Source: Pseudocercospora fijiensis CIRAD86 (Eukaryota > Ascomycota > Dothideomycetes > Mycosphaerellales > Mycosphaerellaceae). From it: a DNA stretch of 64,000 nt. The notes below the pieces were generated by a model that worked only from the letters and a program-made list of their open reading frames with translations, searched no databases and was not told where the DNA came from. Where the stretch lies: the NCBI RefSeq assembly GCF_000340215.1, contig NW_006921540.1:2665486-2729485 (forward strand), read 5' to 3'. Below are positions 11,480 through 22,318 of this stretch, piece after piece (position 1 is the stretch's first letter; each line of letters opens with the position of its first letter). A program made the position numbers and the translations under genes.

Positions 11480-12628
11480 ATGACCCCATCAAACGGCATA
11501 GAGTCGCATCACCGAATTTTGGTCACTGGAGTAAGATTCTCGATCTGCCGATAGCGATAGCTAAATGCTCATGACGAATTCAGGGCGCAGGCTTTCTTGG
11601 ATCAAGGCTAGTTGGAGTACTCCTCAGTCAAGGACACAGTGTCACTGTGCTTGATAATCATTGGACGAGCTTGCAATTCAGTTTGAATGACTTCAAAGAC
11701 GATCCAGCATTGACCATCATCCAGTCAGTCGTAAGAATTTCCATCTGATACGCTTCAGTGCTAAGTTGTCGCAGAGCCGATGTTACGGATGGTATTCCCG
11801 TTGAGATTGAGTCTTGTGATCAGATCTATCACCTCGCCTGTCCGGCTAGCCCGGTGCACTTCGCGACACATGCTCTAAAGATCCTTGACACCTGCTACCT
11901 TGGAACACGGAATGTGCTAGAGAAAGCGCGGCTATGGAATGCGCGCGTGCTACTTGCCAGCACATCTGAGGTGTAGGTAGAGTGAAACTGTAAGCTTTGA
12001 CAGGCGCTGAACTGACTTATATCCCGATAAAAGCTACGGGCAAGCAGAACGTGATCCCCAGGACGAAGGTTATTTTGGAAACGTCAACTGCTTTGGCCCA
12101 CGATCTTGCTATGATGAAGGCAAACGAGTTGCCGAGTCCCTTGCATACGCATATCAACAGCAGTACCCGGGCGCACTGGAGATCCGTGTGGCCAGAATTT
12201 TCAATGCGTATGGCCCAGGTATGCATGCAAGAGATGGGCGAGTGGTGTGCAGTTTCGTTGATGCGGCACTTCGGCAAGCAGAAATTTGGATCAATGGAGA
12301 TGGCCAGTCGACTCGTTGCTTTCAGTATGTTGATGATTGTGTTGCCGGACTCCAGAGCTTGATGCAAAGCTCATGGCAAGGCGGTCCAGTCAATATTGGA
12401 AGGGAACAAGCCACTACGATTGCCGAGCTTGCACAAATCATCAACAGCCTTGTTTCAGCAAGCACACGTTGTCCAGAGGCCAGGATTGTTCATGGACCGG
12501 CTTTGCCTGATGAGCCGATGCAGAGAAGACCGGATTGCACGCTTGCCAGGAATGTGCTTGGATGGGAGGCAAGAACAAGTTTGCAAGAAGGCCTACGAAG
12601 GACGATTGAATGGCATGTAGATCTTTAG
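11480..12628 (+). CDS. UDP-glucuronate-decarboxylase-like sugar-nucleotide epimerase/dehydratase
   Basis: Four exons reconstruct a 327-residue extended-SDR enzyme: 11480-11530, 11584-11723, 11775-11972 and 12034-12628. The last intron has a clear CTGAC branch site; the second uses a GTCAGT donor, chosen because it alone keeps frame. The NAD-binding loop is VTGGAGFLGSRL (15-26). HLACPASP follows, then STSEVYG (126-132) and CYDEGKR with the catalytic Tyr156 and Lys160. RIFNAYGPGM and FQYVDDCVAGL complete the UXS-like set. From family knowledge such enzymes convert UDP-glucuronate to UDP-xylose or act on related nucleotide sugars; the exact substrate cannot be read from sequence. There is no N-terminal membrane anchor, unlike the Golgi forms. 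Length fits soluble family members (about 310-340). Confidence 0.82.
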
Positions 12629-12990
12629 CAGGTCAAAGCGGGCGGTGTCAATTTTGGGTGCTCTCGAAATTCGGAAAAGGAAGGGCGTAGTATCATTGAA
12701 GTCGGTGGTCGGCATCAAATTGTTCTCGCTGTTCGTAGCTCCAGCTTCGCAGGCCAGTGTCGTGATGGAATATGCAATCGGATGGTAGGCGGAGCGAAGC
12801 GTTCACTTCGTCCGGATGACTCGATCCAAAAGAGCACGCACGAAAGCCTCCCCTCCCTCATTACTCGCCGCAGTAGCATTCCTTTGATTGGAACATGCAC
12901 CAGAAATAGACCACAGGACAGTCTGCGCATAGACACCAGGTGGTTGGTGGATGCCACGCACGACGTCCGCCCAAGCCATGTGTCGTGCAT
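12629..12990. other. Intergenic between convergent epimerase-like gene and POP5
   Basis: 362 bp between two converging stop codons. Open frames here are shadows without motifs. Nothing else seen. Confidence 0.4.
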
Positions 12991-13548
12991 TCAGTCATCC
13001 TCGTCCTCGTCTCCATGCACGTCGTCGATGCCGTGGTCGAGCATCCGGCTCTGTGCGACGTTCGAAGCTCTCAGTATGGCAATGCGGGCACGTCGGACGG
13101 CTTCTTCTTCGGCTTTCTTGATTGTGCCTGACACGCGCACGACCTGGATGACGCACGGCTGATCAATGGGCTGGGGCAGCTTGGTGACGAAAGACAGCGC
13201 CGCCCATGCCAGCCGGTAATGCGCCTTCGCCACGCGTACGATGGCCGTGCTGGTCGCAGAAGAGCAGTATATGACTGGGCGCAAGTGTCAGTGCGTGGTG
13301 CAGGAAGCGAGATGTCGAGCGGACGTACTTTTCAGACTTCCCGAGACCATGCCAGCTCCATAGTCGCCGAATAGCTCAGCGACGCCATTGCGAACAACGC
13401 GAAGAATGAGGCCTGCTTCGAAGCGATCTGACGACGCTCTTCGGAACTTGACAGACCATGGCACAGTCTCATCCTGGTGCTTCGCCGTCGACGCATCTTG
13501 AGGGTAGAGCACGTGCATGAGTAGGTATCGGTGCTTGATGCGGACCAT
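12991..13548 (-). CDS. POP5: RNase P / RNase MRP subunit Pop5
   Basis: Two exons on the minus strand, 13329-13548 and 12991-13274, with a 54-nt intron (donor GTACGT) in phase 1. Product 167 residues. It opens MVRIKHRYLLMHVLYP, the Pop5 start block, and continues VAELFGDYGAGMVSGSLK, then after the junction IYCSSATSTAIVRVAKAHYR and QVVRVSGTIKKAEEEAVRRAR. From family knowledge Pop5 is a core protein of the ribonucleoproteins that process the 5' ends of tRNA and the rRNA precursor. The acidic C-terminal tail (DVHGDEDEDD) is common in fungal copies. Its partner on the divergent side is ESF1, another rRNA-processing factor, 180 bp away. Confidence 0.95.
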
Positions 13549-13728
13549 CGTGACGGCCAGTTTTTCATGTCCATATCATATGAAAGAGTGGACAGTCCCT
13601 GCGCGAGTCGCGGTTCAAAATCGCGCGTTGCTGAGTCAGCATTTGATGGTGCATTCGACGTCGAAAAAAGTTCGGCAGAAGAGATGCGACTTGTCTCCCC
13701 TCCCACATTTCGCATTACGCTGAACAAA
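13549..13728. promoter_or_regulatory. Divergent promoter region POP5 / ESF1
   Basis: 180 bp between start codons of two genes for ribosomal-RNA maturation. A shared bidirectional promoter is plausible by context. No specific factor site is identified. Confidence 0.5.
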
Positions 13729-15798
13729 ATGTCCGACAAGCGCTTCAGTGCGCTCGCTAAAGATCCGCGATACCGTCTCCCCAGCAAAAAGGAAGCCCGC
13801 ACTGCTGTCGACCCTCGATTCAAGACATTGTTCACAGACCAAGAATTTCGCAAGAAGGCTAGCGTAGATCGCTATGGGCGAAAGATCAAACCTGATGCCG
13901 GCAAGAAAGAATTGGAGAGGCTGTACAGATTAGATAAAGACGATGAGTCGGCGAAAAAGGCGGACAAGAAGGTCGAGCGAGAGGTGGTCGGTAGCTCAGA
14001 CGAGAGCGAGGGAGGCGAGGATGAAAGTGAAGACGAGGAATTGGTTGAGAAGCGCGACCCTGCGCGAGATGGAGGCTTCTCAGGATCCTCATCAAGCGAA
14101 GAAGAGACGTCAGATGAAGAGGAAAAAAGCGAAGAAGAGGCAGAACTGGCAGACGATACCGCGGGAAATGAGCACACTGAAGACATTCCTATGGGCGACG
14201 TCTCTAAACGGATTGCCTGCGTGAACTTAGACTGGGACAACATACGTGCTGCAGATATTATGGCAGTAGCATGTAGCTTTGCGCCGAAGAGTGGGAGGGT
14301 AGAAAGTGTCACAATATACCCCAGCGAATTTGGGCGGGAGCGACTGCAGCGAGAAGAGTTCGAGGGCCCCCCACGAGAAATATTCGCCAGCTCGAAAAAG
14401 AAGCGAGATAACGAGGACGAGGACGATGACGAAAGCTCAGACGATGACGAGAAAATCAAGGAGCGACTATTGAAAGACCAAGCTGGCGAAGGAGAAGAGT
14501 TCGACACTGCTAAGCTGAGGCAATATCAGCTGGAGCGCTTACGCTACTATTATGCAGTGATCGAATGCTCGGATAATGCTACAGCTAAGACGTTGTACGA
14601 CTCCATGGACGGGCGCGAATACCTATCTACGTCAAACTTCTTCGATCTGCGTTTCATTCCAGACGAGACCTCATTCGATGAGGATACTCCTCATGATGAA
14701 TGTGTGGATCTTCCGCAAGGCTACAAACCCAACGAATTTCGCACGGAAGCGCTGACGCACTCCAAAGTCCGCTTGACATGGGATGACGACGACGCTACTC
14801 GTAAAGAAGTCCAAAAGCGTGCTTTCTCTCGTGCAGAAATGGACGAGAACGACCTCCAAGCCTATATCGGTTCGGATGACAGCGACGCAGACTCCATCTC
14901 CTCTCGCGTCTCAACCGCCGAACAAAAGCGCAAAGCCAAAGCCGACGCCAAACGAGCCAAAGCACGAGAAGCTTTCGGCTTGTCTCTCGAACCCACGAAA
15001 TCCAGCAAAACGGACAAACACGAAGTGGTAGGCGACATGCAAATCACCTTCACTCCCGGTCTATCCTCCAAAACAAGTGGCCAAGTCTTCGAAAACGAAC
15101 CCCAAGATGAAGAATCCACCCGACAACGCTACATCCGGAAAGAAAAAGAACGCAAACAAAAACGTAAGGAACGCGCCAAATCTCGCAATGCAGAGGAAGA
15201 AGAAGAAGCAGACCTCGGCGCCAAAGAGGAGAATGATGACGACGAAGGTTTCAACGACCCCTTCTTCCACAACCCCACCGCCTCCGCCGCCGCAGAAAAA
15301 TCCGCCCGCAAAAAAGCCGCCAAACGCGCCGCTCGCGAAGCCGTCAACGCCGAAGCCGAAAGCCGTCGTGCCGAACTCGAACTCCTCATGACGGAAGAAG
15401 GAGAAGCAGGCGCCGCTCAACATTTCGACATGCGAGAGATTGAAAAGGCGGAGAAGGCTGCGAGGAAGAAAGGGAGGAAGAAGAAATCCGAGGGCACAGC
15501 AGCCGCACAAGAGGATTTTGAGCTTGAAACTTCGGATCCGAGATTCAAGGCGCTCTTTGAGAGTCATGAGTATGCGATTGATCCTACTGCGCCGGCGTTT
15601 AGGAGGACGAAAGCTATGCAGGGGTTACTGGAGGAGAAGAGGAGGAAGAGGAAGGGTGATGAGGACGAGGAGGATGGGGAGAGTAGGGTGAAGAAGGTGA
15701 AGAAAGATGAGGATGCTGGAGGTGGTGAGGATGATGTCAAAGGTCTTGTGGCGAGGTTGAAGGATAAGAGTAAGAAGAGGAAAGCTGGCAGGTCATAG
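13729..15798 (+). CDS. ESF1: Pre-rRNA-processing protein Esf1
   Basis: Single exon, 689 residues from MSDKRF. The frame is open further upstream, but this ATG matches the conserved Esf1 start (DPRFKTLFTDQEF follows). Esf1 is, from family knowledge, a nucleolar protein of the small-subunit processome needed for 18S rRNA formation. Visible blocks: KKASVDRYGRK, long acidic Ser/Glu tracts (about 85-150), the conserved CVNLDWDNIRAADIMAV, then LRYYYAVIECSDNATAKTLY and NFFDLRFIPDE. The C-terminal NUC153-type segment reads DPRFKALFESHEYAIDPTAP and TKAMQGLLEEKRRKR. The rest is charged and probably disordered. The stop lies only 36 bp from the stop of the convergent CLC gene, so the transcripts must overlap. 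Confidence 0.95.
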   Translation: MSDKRFSALAKDPRYRLPSKKEARTAVDPRFKTLFTDQEFRKKASVDRYGRKIKPDAGKKELERLYRLDKDDESAKKADKKVEREVVGSSDESEGGEDESEDEELVEKRDPARDGGFSGSSSSEEETSDEEEKSEEEAELADDTAGNEHTEDIPMGDVSKRIACVNLDWDNIRAADIMAVACSFAPKSGRVESVTIYPSEFGRERLQREEFEGPPREIFASSKKKRDNEDEDDDESSDDDEKIKERLLKDQAGEGEEFDTAKLRQYQLERLRYYYAVIECSDNATAKTLYDSMDGREYLSTSNFFDLRFIPDETSFDEDTPHDECVDLPQGYKPNEFRTEALTHSKVRLTWDDDDATRKEVQKRAFSRAEMDENDLQAYIGSDDSDADSISSRVSTAEQKRKAKADAKRAKAREAFGLSLEPTKSSKTDKHEVVGDMQITFTPGLSSKTSGQVFENEPQDEESTRQRYIRKEKERKQKRKERAKSRNAEEEEEADLGAKEENDDDEGFNDPFFHNPTASAAAEKSARKKAAKRAAREAVNAEAESRRAELELLMTEEGEAGAAQHFDMREIEKAEKAARKKGRKKKSEGTAAAQEDFELETSDPRFKALFESHEYAIDPTAPAFRRTKAMQGLLEEKRRKRKGDEDEEDGESRVKKVKKDEDAGGGEDDVKGLVARLKDKSKKRKAGRS

Positions 15799-15834
15799 TT
15801 TGAACATGAGCTGTTTGGTCCGGGCTGTGGATAC

Positions 15835-18468
15835 TTAAGATAATGCATTTCTCCTATCATCTAATTCCACGCCACCAACAGCTGGGCCAGCGCCTTCTTC
15901 GTCGAGACCGATACCTCTGTTCCGATCACTGTTCTGTAGCCCCGCACTATCCGGAGGTGATTCGCCGACGCTTGCATAGCCACCGCTATCAAGTCGTGGC
16001 GCTCCTCTTCCAACCCCGACCTTCACTCCGACCCAAGACGCAGCGCTTCTCAGATACTCCCACATCGTCTCTTGTACTCTGATCTGGCCGGCTTCATCCC
16101 GAGGGTTCTCGTGTGCTTCGGCTTGGAATTGGTATTTGAGGCAGTCTTTGACGGTGACCAATCCTGTCAGTCTTCCGCGATGCTCGACGAGAATGACTCT
16201 GGGGCCGAGCTTTTTGAAAAGTTCCATCACGGTCTCCAGTGGGAGGCGAGGATGGACGGCCAGAGGAGTAGGGTCTACAAACTTGCTGAAGTCCACGCTC
16301 ATCGCTGGTCCTGTCTCAGCGATGTCGTCGAAGGTGATCGCGGGAGCAAGCGTACTTGGAGTTGTAGCGGTTCGTGGTACGTCTTGAGGTGCGAAGTGGC
16401 ATTTGGCTGATGGATGTACCATTTGTCCTCGTTTCGCGCGATCGAGAGCGTAGCGCAATTCTGTGCGGCCGATGTAGCCGAGCAGGATGTGAGTCTCGGC
16501 GTCTTCCACGATCGGAAAGCCTTGGTACTTGGATTCAGCGAGAATGCGTTCGACTTGGGAAAATGTCAGAGCAGATGCAGGAAGAACGGTAGGATCGGCT
16601 GTCATGCATGCTGAGACTGGGACGCCAAATGTGTGCTCTTCTTTGTTATCGAGAAATGGGAAGCCATTGAACCAGATCATACGGTCTGCGATACCGCCTT
16701 TGCCAAATCGTTCGCTGACAGCTTTCGTGACTCCGATTACGATCATGGTCGGGAGAATGTATGTCAGTGCGCCTGTCAGCTCGAACATGATGACTACGAC
16801 GGAGATGGTGAGATGCATGATTCCGGCAAGAGCAGCGCCAGCACCGAGGAAGGCGTATGTGCCTGGTGTAATGCATGTTTGTTCTGGCACGCAAGCCGAG
16901 AACCAAGCTGCGTTCGGGAACGACTCATGTAAAGCCTGAACCAGCATACCGACCATGCGTCCAAAGGAGGCACCTATTGCCATGGACGGCACGAAAATGC
17001 CGGCAGGGACCTTGCAGCCATATGAGATGATGACCAGTCCAGTGCGTAAAATTGTAGCGATGGCTAGGCTGAAGATCATGCGCCAACGGTGCTGAGCCTC
17101 GCACAGCTCATCATAGTCGTGCTCTCCTTCGCACTCTTGGAAGAGGATCTCCATACTCTCAGTCATGTCGATCTTTAAAAACATATTGGGAAAGCAGATG
17201 ATAGCCGTGGCAAAGGCGAGGATTGTAGCCTCCAGAATTCCATATTGCGACAGGTATCGCTTACGAAATGCCTGCACGCGCATATGCCACTTCATGACAA
17301 AAGCACCATAGCAGCCGCCGAAGACTCCGAGCAGAATGTAAAAGGGTATCTCAAAGAAGTGCCAGCTCCGGTCGTATCGCACCGTGAACATGACCAGTTG
17401 GCCTGTTCGGAAAGGGTTCATGGCTGCCAGAAAGGCTGTAGCTACCAGGGCGCAGAAGAAAGACCTCCACAAGGTCTTGAGGGGGAAATGGGTGCACATC
17501 TCCTCCAAGCTGAAGAGAACTCCGCCAATGGGACTACCGAATGCCACAGCGACTCCTGTAGCAGCAGATGCGGACAAGATTTCGCGGGTCTTGGCGGCAT
17601 TACGGCGGTACTTGTGGAACATTCGACTGATGACATTGCCAGTGCAGACAGCATAGTGGACCGAAGGGCCTTCCTTGCCTACACTGAGGCCTGAAGCAAT
17701 TGCCAGGGGAAGAGCTATGGACTTGATGAGGAGTGTCCAGAAGCCAAGAAAGCCCTTCATGACGAAGCCTGCAATGATGCATTTGATCTCACTAATTCCA
17801 GAGCCCGCAGCGTATGGAGCAAAGTTCTTGACCAGGATAGCTGCAAAGCTGGAGAAGAGCACAGCGAAGAGGATGTAGATCAGGTAGTTGACGGGACCGA
17901 AGCCAGTCCACGGCTTCCACTCGGCACACCCACTTTCTGAGCCCCAGCAGCAGAAGTTCTCGTTCAGATAGAAGGCAGTGGTGCAGTGGCCCATCTTGAT
18001 ATCTGATAGCCATTCCGTCACGATGTTCAGGAAGGCGGCATTGAGCCCTATGGCAGCGCCGATGAGGGTGACCACGATCCAGCCCTGAGCGGCATCGTAG
18101 GCCTCCCACAGCTTGCGCCTCCAGCCTAGCCGTCCGTCTCTGTCAAAGAAGCCAGCTCTCTCCTGCCTCCGCGCCTTGCGACGCTGCTGTTCACGTGCGG
18201 CATCTTGCACCCAGTCTATTGTCGTGAAGTCCTCATATCGCTTGATCTCCGCGATCTCGTCGGCGACGATCTGATCAGCGGTCGACACTGGTTCGCGTTG
18301 TCCTGCTTCTACCGTCGAGATGGCGGAGAGTCGGCGATTTGGCGGTGGTGGTGGCGGTTGCGAGCTGCGGCGGGCATTGGGGGGCACGCTGGTGGCATAG
18401 GGGGATCTGGATGTGCGCCGGGCAGGAGTCGGCTCGTGGATGGAAATGCTGCTGACGCGCCTGTTCAT
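15835..18468 (-). CDS. CLC-family chloride/proton antiporter with CBS pair
   Basis: Single exon, 877 residues. The cytosolic N terminus (about 1-125) is Arg/Pro-rich with a run of prolines. The transmembrane core carries the CLC signatures: GSGISE (222-227), GKEGP (264-268, gating Glu266), FSLEEMCTHFPLKTLWRSFF with the presumed proton Glu323, PAGIFVPSMAIGASFGRMVG (488-507) and the central Tyr near 538. Having both glutamates predicts a 2Cl-/H+ exchanger of the Gef1/ClC-3-5 type rather than a channel (family knowledge). CBS-like domains lie at roughly 620-675 and 730-790, separated by a linker. The tail is Gly/Asp-rich. Gef1-type proteins act in Golgi/endosomal acidification and copper loading; the compartment here is inferred. 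Confidence 0.95.
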   Translation of the reverse strand: MNRRVSSISIHEPTPARRTSRSPYATSVPPNARRSSQPPPPPPNRRLSAISTVEAGQREPVSTADQIVADEIAEIKRYEDFTTIDWVQDAAREQQRRKARRQERAGFFDRDGRLGWRRKLWEAYDAAQGWIVVTLIGAAIGLNAAFLNIVTEWLSDIKMGHCTTAFYLNENFCCWGSESGCAEWKPWTGFGPVNYLIYILFAVLFSSFAAILVKNFAPYAAGSGISEIKCIIAGFVMKGFLGFWTLLIKSIALPLAIASGLSVGKEGPSVHYAVCTGNVISRMFHKYRRNAAKTREILSASAATGVAVAFGSPIGGVLFSLEEMCTHFPLKTLWRSFFCALVATAFLAAMNPFRTGQLVMFTVRYDRSWHFFEIPFYILLGVFGGCYGAFVMKWHMRVQAFRKRYLSQYGILEATILAFATAIICFPNMFLKIDMTESMEILFQECEGEHDYDELCEAQHRWRMIFSLAIATILRTGLVIISYGCKVPAGIFVPSMAIGASFGRMVGMLVQALHESFPNAAWFSACVPEQTCITPGTYAFLGAGAALAGIMHLTISVVVIMFELTGALTYILPTMIVIGVTKAVSERFGKGGIADRMIWFNGFPFLDNKEEHTFGVPVSACMTADPTVLPASALTFSQVERILAESKYQGFPIVEDAETHILLGYIGRTELRYALDRAKRGQMVHPSAKCHFAPQDVPRTATTPSTLAPAITFDDIAETGPAMSVDFSKFVDPTPLAVHPRLPLETVMELFKKLGPRVILVEHRGRLTGLVTVKDCLKYQFQAEAHENPRDEAGQIRVQETMWEYLRSAASWVGVKVGVGRGAPRLDSGGYASVGESPPDSAGLQNSDRNRGIGLDEEGAGPAVGGVELDDRRNALS

Positions 18469-18764
18469 CGCGTCAACATCCCCGCATCGCCTTCTTCATG
18501 TCGCGGCGGAGGAGAAGTGAAGTGGTGCTTGTTCCTGCCTTCATTGTTGATGCCTGATAACTTAGCGAATCCGTGTGAAAGCCAAAGGCCAACGCCAGCC
18601 AGCCGAGATCTCGGCGATTGTTCGGAATTGGACGTCGCGTTCTTTGTGCCGCGTCTCCAAGCAGCTCCCGCGACACACAGCACGACACCCAGCACGCGGT
18701 GGAAAGACGTGCAGAGCATTTCCGTGTGCGAGTTACTGTATACAGCCTTCTCACAGCAGCCCAC
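18469..18764. promoter_or_regulatory. Divergent promoter region CLC / histone-fold gene
   Basis: 296 bp separate the divergent start codons. No distinctive motif recognised. Confidence 0.4.
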
Positions 18765-19400
18765 ATGCCTTACAACAACACCCCAATCGCTCCAACACAG
18801 GAGATCACCGGCACAGTGTCTCTTCCATGTATTCATCCGACCGTGTTGCTACTGCTGCGTGCCTCAACTGACGGCGAATACAGTGGCCCGCGTGAAGAAA
18901 ATCATCAATACCGATCCCGACATTGGCAGTTGTAGTAACAATGCCGCCTTCGTCATCACACTCGCAACCGAGATGTTCCTCCAGCATCTGGTAGAGCAAG
19001 CCTACAACCAGGTCAAGACAGAGCATACGCAAAAGCCGAGGCGTAATATCCAATATCGCGATGTCGGTGAGCTGCAGCATCTGAATTCTTCCGCAGAAAA
19101 GTTCAGACACTGATGTCAGTAGCCAACGCTGTTGCGCGCGTCGAGAACCTCGAATTCCTATCAGACGTCGTACCTCGAACCCAGACCTACAAGCAGTTCA
19201 AGCAAAAGCAAGCAAAGGACGCTGCTGCTCCAGCAAATGGAGCAGGGAGCGGACAGGGCACGCTCGATGGACATCTCGGAGCTAAAGAAGCTCAAGCGAC
19301 CAATGGCGCAGCGCTCGATGCCATGGATGTTGACAAAATTGCCGAATCAAACGAGCCAGCAGATCAAGAGTCTGATGAAAGAGGTCTAGACGACTACTGA
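18765..19400 (+). CDS. Histone-fold protein, CHRAC15/Dpb3-Dls1 type
   Basis: Three exons: 18765-18828, 18884-19066 and 19123-19400, with introns of 55 and 56 nt (donors GTATTC, GTGAGC; branch-like CAACTGAC in the first). Product 174 residues. The histone fold starts in exon 1 (TVSLP) and reads LARVKKIINTDPDIG, then AAFVITLATEMFLQHLVEQA, then NIQYRDVANAVARVENLEFL and DVVPRT. This is the NF-YC-like fold of the CHRAC1 / Dpb3 / Dls1 group. From family knowledge these pair with a Dpb4-type partner in DNA polymerase epsilon or ISWI remodelling complexes. The C-terminal third is Ala/Gln/Asp-rich and acidic. Which complex it serves cannot be told from sequence alone. Confidence 0.85.
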
Positions 19401-20095
19401 ACGCTCGATCGCCATCATTCTAGCATGTCATCACAGCTGCGCAGATGCGACAGTGTTACGAATGAGAATGGTGCGGAAGTCTGCTCCCAGCGCGAACCCA
19501 AATTCCAGCAGCCATGTACAGACCTGGATCAACCATCATCACCCGGAGCAAATATCGGAAAGGCCGTCGATTATGCTATACGACATGCACTAGGGCTGGT
19601 GGGCCTCTGTGGGCTCGAACTAATTGGGTCTACCCAATGTATAAACGACTTTATTGGACTTTTGACGAGGACCTGGAATTCGATGTTGCGTTCAATGCAA
19701 GAGAGTCTTCTTCCAACGCGTTCCCACACATTGAACGCTATGGCAGTGCTCCTCAGTCCAAGGCTCGGAGTCGTGTCTCTACGACGGGAATGAGGGTCAA
19801 TTCTTGTGAGACGTAGCTGCTGCGAGAGATGCATTCAACGCTTGAGCTTGGTTCCAGATCTTGGCCCTTGTATTGCATCAGATAGTGAAAACTTGTCTGC
19901 TGCAGCACCTCCAATGGTGCATCGACACAAGCCTGAACTCGATGATTCAATAATATGACGCCAGACGCTGCGAGAAACTTGCGTCAGACCAATCGCTGCA
20001 ACGGAGCTGTACAAACCTAAACATTACACCACTCTCACATCGAGTCCGACGTATGCAGTTTAAAAAGGATCCTCATGACCCAAAGTTTCTCAGTC
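19401..20095. other. Intergenic between convergent genes
   Basis: 695 bp with 3' flanks of the histone-fold gene and cnxE. Open frames at 19425-19834 lack motifs. No tRNA cloverleaf was found. Confidence 0.4.
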
Positions 20096-22318
20096 TCACA
20101 ATTCCGCCTTCACTCCAACCTCACTCCCTACCCTTCCCATCAGCAAAGCATCAACCTTCTCCCCCTTCTTCACAACTGTCCTATCAGTCGGTAAACAAAG
20201 CAGAGCATTCGCTCCCTTAAAGCTCCCAATCGCCGAACTCCTCTGAAACCCCGTCGAAGCAGCATAAAGCAGCCCATCCGCTCTCGCCGTAACAACCACA
20301 CGATGAAATTCCGCTCTCTGAACATCACACTTAAAATCCGACGTCGCAATCACCTTCACCTTCGGAAGTCCCACCGGAGAAATCCCACAAAATCTATGCA
20401 ACGAAGGAAGCACGAAAAGATGAAAAGTCACGATCGCCGAAGCCGGATTTCCCGGGAGACTGAAGATAACTTTCCGTTCATCGTCCCCCGAATTAGATTT
20501 TAGGGGTATGGTGGCGAAAGTTGCGGGTTTGCCTGGTTTCATGCTCACGCGACCGAAATGAATTTTGCCGGCTAGTTGGCGTTCGATGGTGGGTTTTAAT
20601 AAGTCGAGTTCGCCCATGCTGACGCCTCCAGAGGTGATGATTACGTCGCAGGAACGTAGGGCGGAACGGAGGGTTTCTTCTAGAGCGCCTGGAGTGTCGG
20701 AGGCTATGCCTAGGTCGATGGCTTCGAAGCCTTGGCCTCGGATTGCGGTGAGGAGGGTTGGACGGTTTGTGTCCCGGACTTGGCCTAGTTTGAGGGGGCG
20801 CGTGGTTGTGTGAGGGATGATTTCGTCGCCGGTCGAGAGGACGCCGATGCGTGGACGAGAGTAGATTGTTACGTTTTGCACACCGACTGAAGCTAGCAAG
20901 CCGAATTCTCCGCCTATGGATGTGATTGCGGATCCAGCTGCGAGGATTTTCGAGCCGGCTTGCACGTCTGAGCCAATTTCTCTGACGTTCTCGCCAGGCT
21001 TGATTGCGTCAGTGAGGATTTCGATTTCGCCTTCTTCCTTGCCATCGTCGGTCATTTGACGAAGTACTGTATCTTCTACCATTACGACTGCTGTGGCGCC
21101 TGGAGGAAGAGGTGCACCGGTGGTGATCCGCATGACTTCGCCAATCTCCAGTTTGGGGATGTCCTTCCCAGCTTCGGCATGGGATATTCCCACGACTGGG
21201 AAGAGACCTTTCGTGCTGGGAACCATAGGGTGGTCGGAAGCCACGATTGCATAGCCGTCGACTATGCTGGCACGAAACGCTGGGACTGATTCGGCTGCGA
21301 CTACATCCTTGGCCAGAACTGCACCGACAATAGATTCAGTAACAGGGGCCTCAATTGATTTCGGTGCTGGTGTGTGCTCCGCAATTTGCGCCAATGCATC
21401 GTCTACAGAGAGCATTGGGTAGGGCGATTCGCGATATCGTCGCGTTGGTCCTGCGCTAGGGTCGTTGGAAAGAGCGGGTCTGTGTTCTGGCTTGGTATGT
21501 GCTCGAGGTCCGTGATGATGACCATGGCCATGGTGTGAGTGGTCATGGGAGTGGGACTGAGAGTGATCATGCTTGGCAAGATCGGCTTGAGGGGAGGCTG
21601 CAACGCCTGCATCTTTCTCAAGTTTCTTTACACCTCCAACATGTAGCGTGCGAGAGTCAGCTCCAGCTGCCTGTTGGCAAGCATGCGGTAAGAGCTTCAG
21701 CACGGCCTCGAGATTCTCCTTGGCACCTTTGGGCGAGCCTGGAAGCGTCAGTATCAGTGTCCTGTTTCGGACACCTGCTACTGGTCGAGCCATCGCGGCA
21801 ACTTGAGTTTTCATCAGTACAGTGCGCTTATGTGGCGAAGCAATAGTGTGATCTCTCACATGGGGTGATAGCAAGTGATGCGGCCAACATAGTATGTACT
21901 AGTCCCGCCGCATTCTTATGGAGTAAAGGTGTTACTGCCTGTGAAATGCTGTCAGATGTCCATTGCCTGGTGCATGCTCATCAAAGAGCCTATATGCCGC
22001 CTCATCGCAGGCCACGGCCATGCTACAGACATTACGTTGAAGCATTCTGCTTACCTCTGGGGTGACATCTTTCTCTGCAAAACCTGTACCTCCGCTGGTA
22101 ATGATCAGGTTCAGCGGATCGGTAGTATCTGTCCATTGCGTTATGGCCCGTTGGATATCCAGCACGTTATCAGGGACTATGCTGGTGTCATCGGCGGTCC
22201 ATTGGTCGCCACCTTTATCTACGAAGACTTCTCGGAGTGTAGGGACACCTTTGTCGGTAGAAGGGTCCTTGCTGGCTGTCTCCGAGATTATTATGATGCC
22301 TGCTCTCAGCTTCGACAT
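20096..22318 (-). CDS. cnxE: Molybdopterin cofactor synthesis protein (MogA-MoeA fusion, gephyrin/CnxE type)
   Basis: Three exons on the minus strand: 22055-22318, 21860-21938 and 20096-21801 (introns 116 and 58 nt). The product is 682 residues from MSKLRAGIIIISE. The first domain (about 1-165) is MogA-like: LIITSGGTGFAEKDVTPE, with LTLPGSPKGAKENL after the last junction. A linker with a striking His cluster (HDHSQSHSHDHSHHGHGHHH) follows. The second domain (about 240-682) is MoeA-like: SVDDALAQI, RPRIGVLSTGDEI, IITSGGVSMGELD and FSLPGNPASAIVTFHLF. From family knowledge the G domain adenylylates molybdopterin and the E domain inserts molybdate. Order G then E matches gephyrin and fungal CnxE, the reverse of plant Cnx1. 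An upstream in-frame extension exists, but this Met starts the conserved part. Confidence 0.93.
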
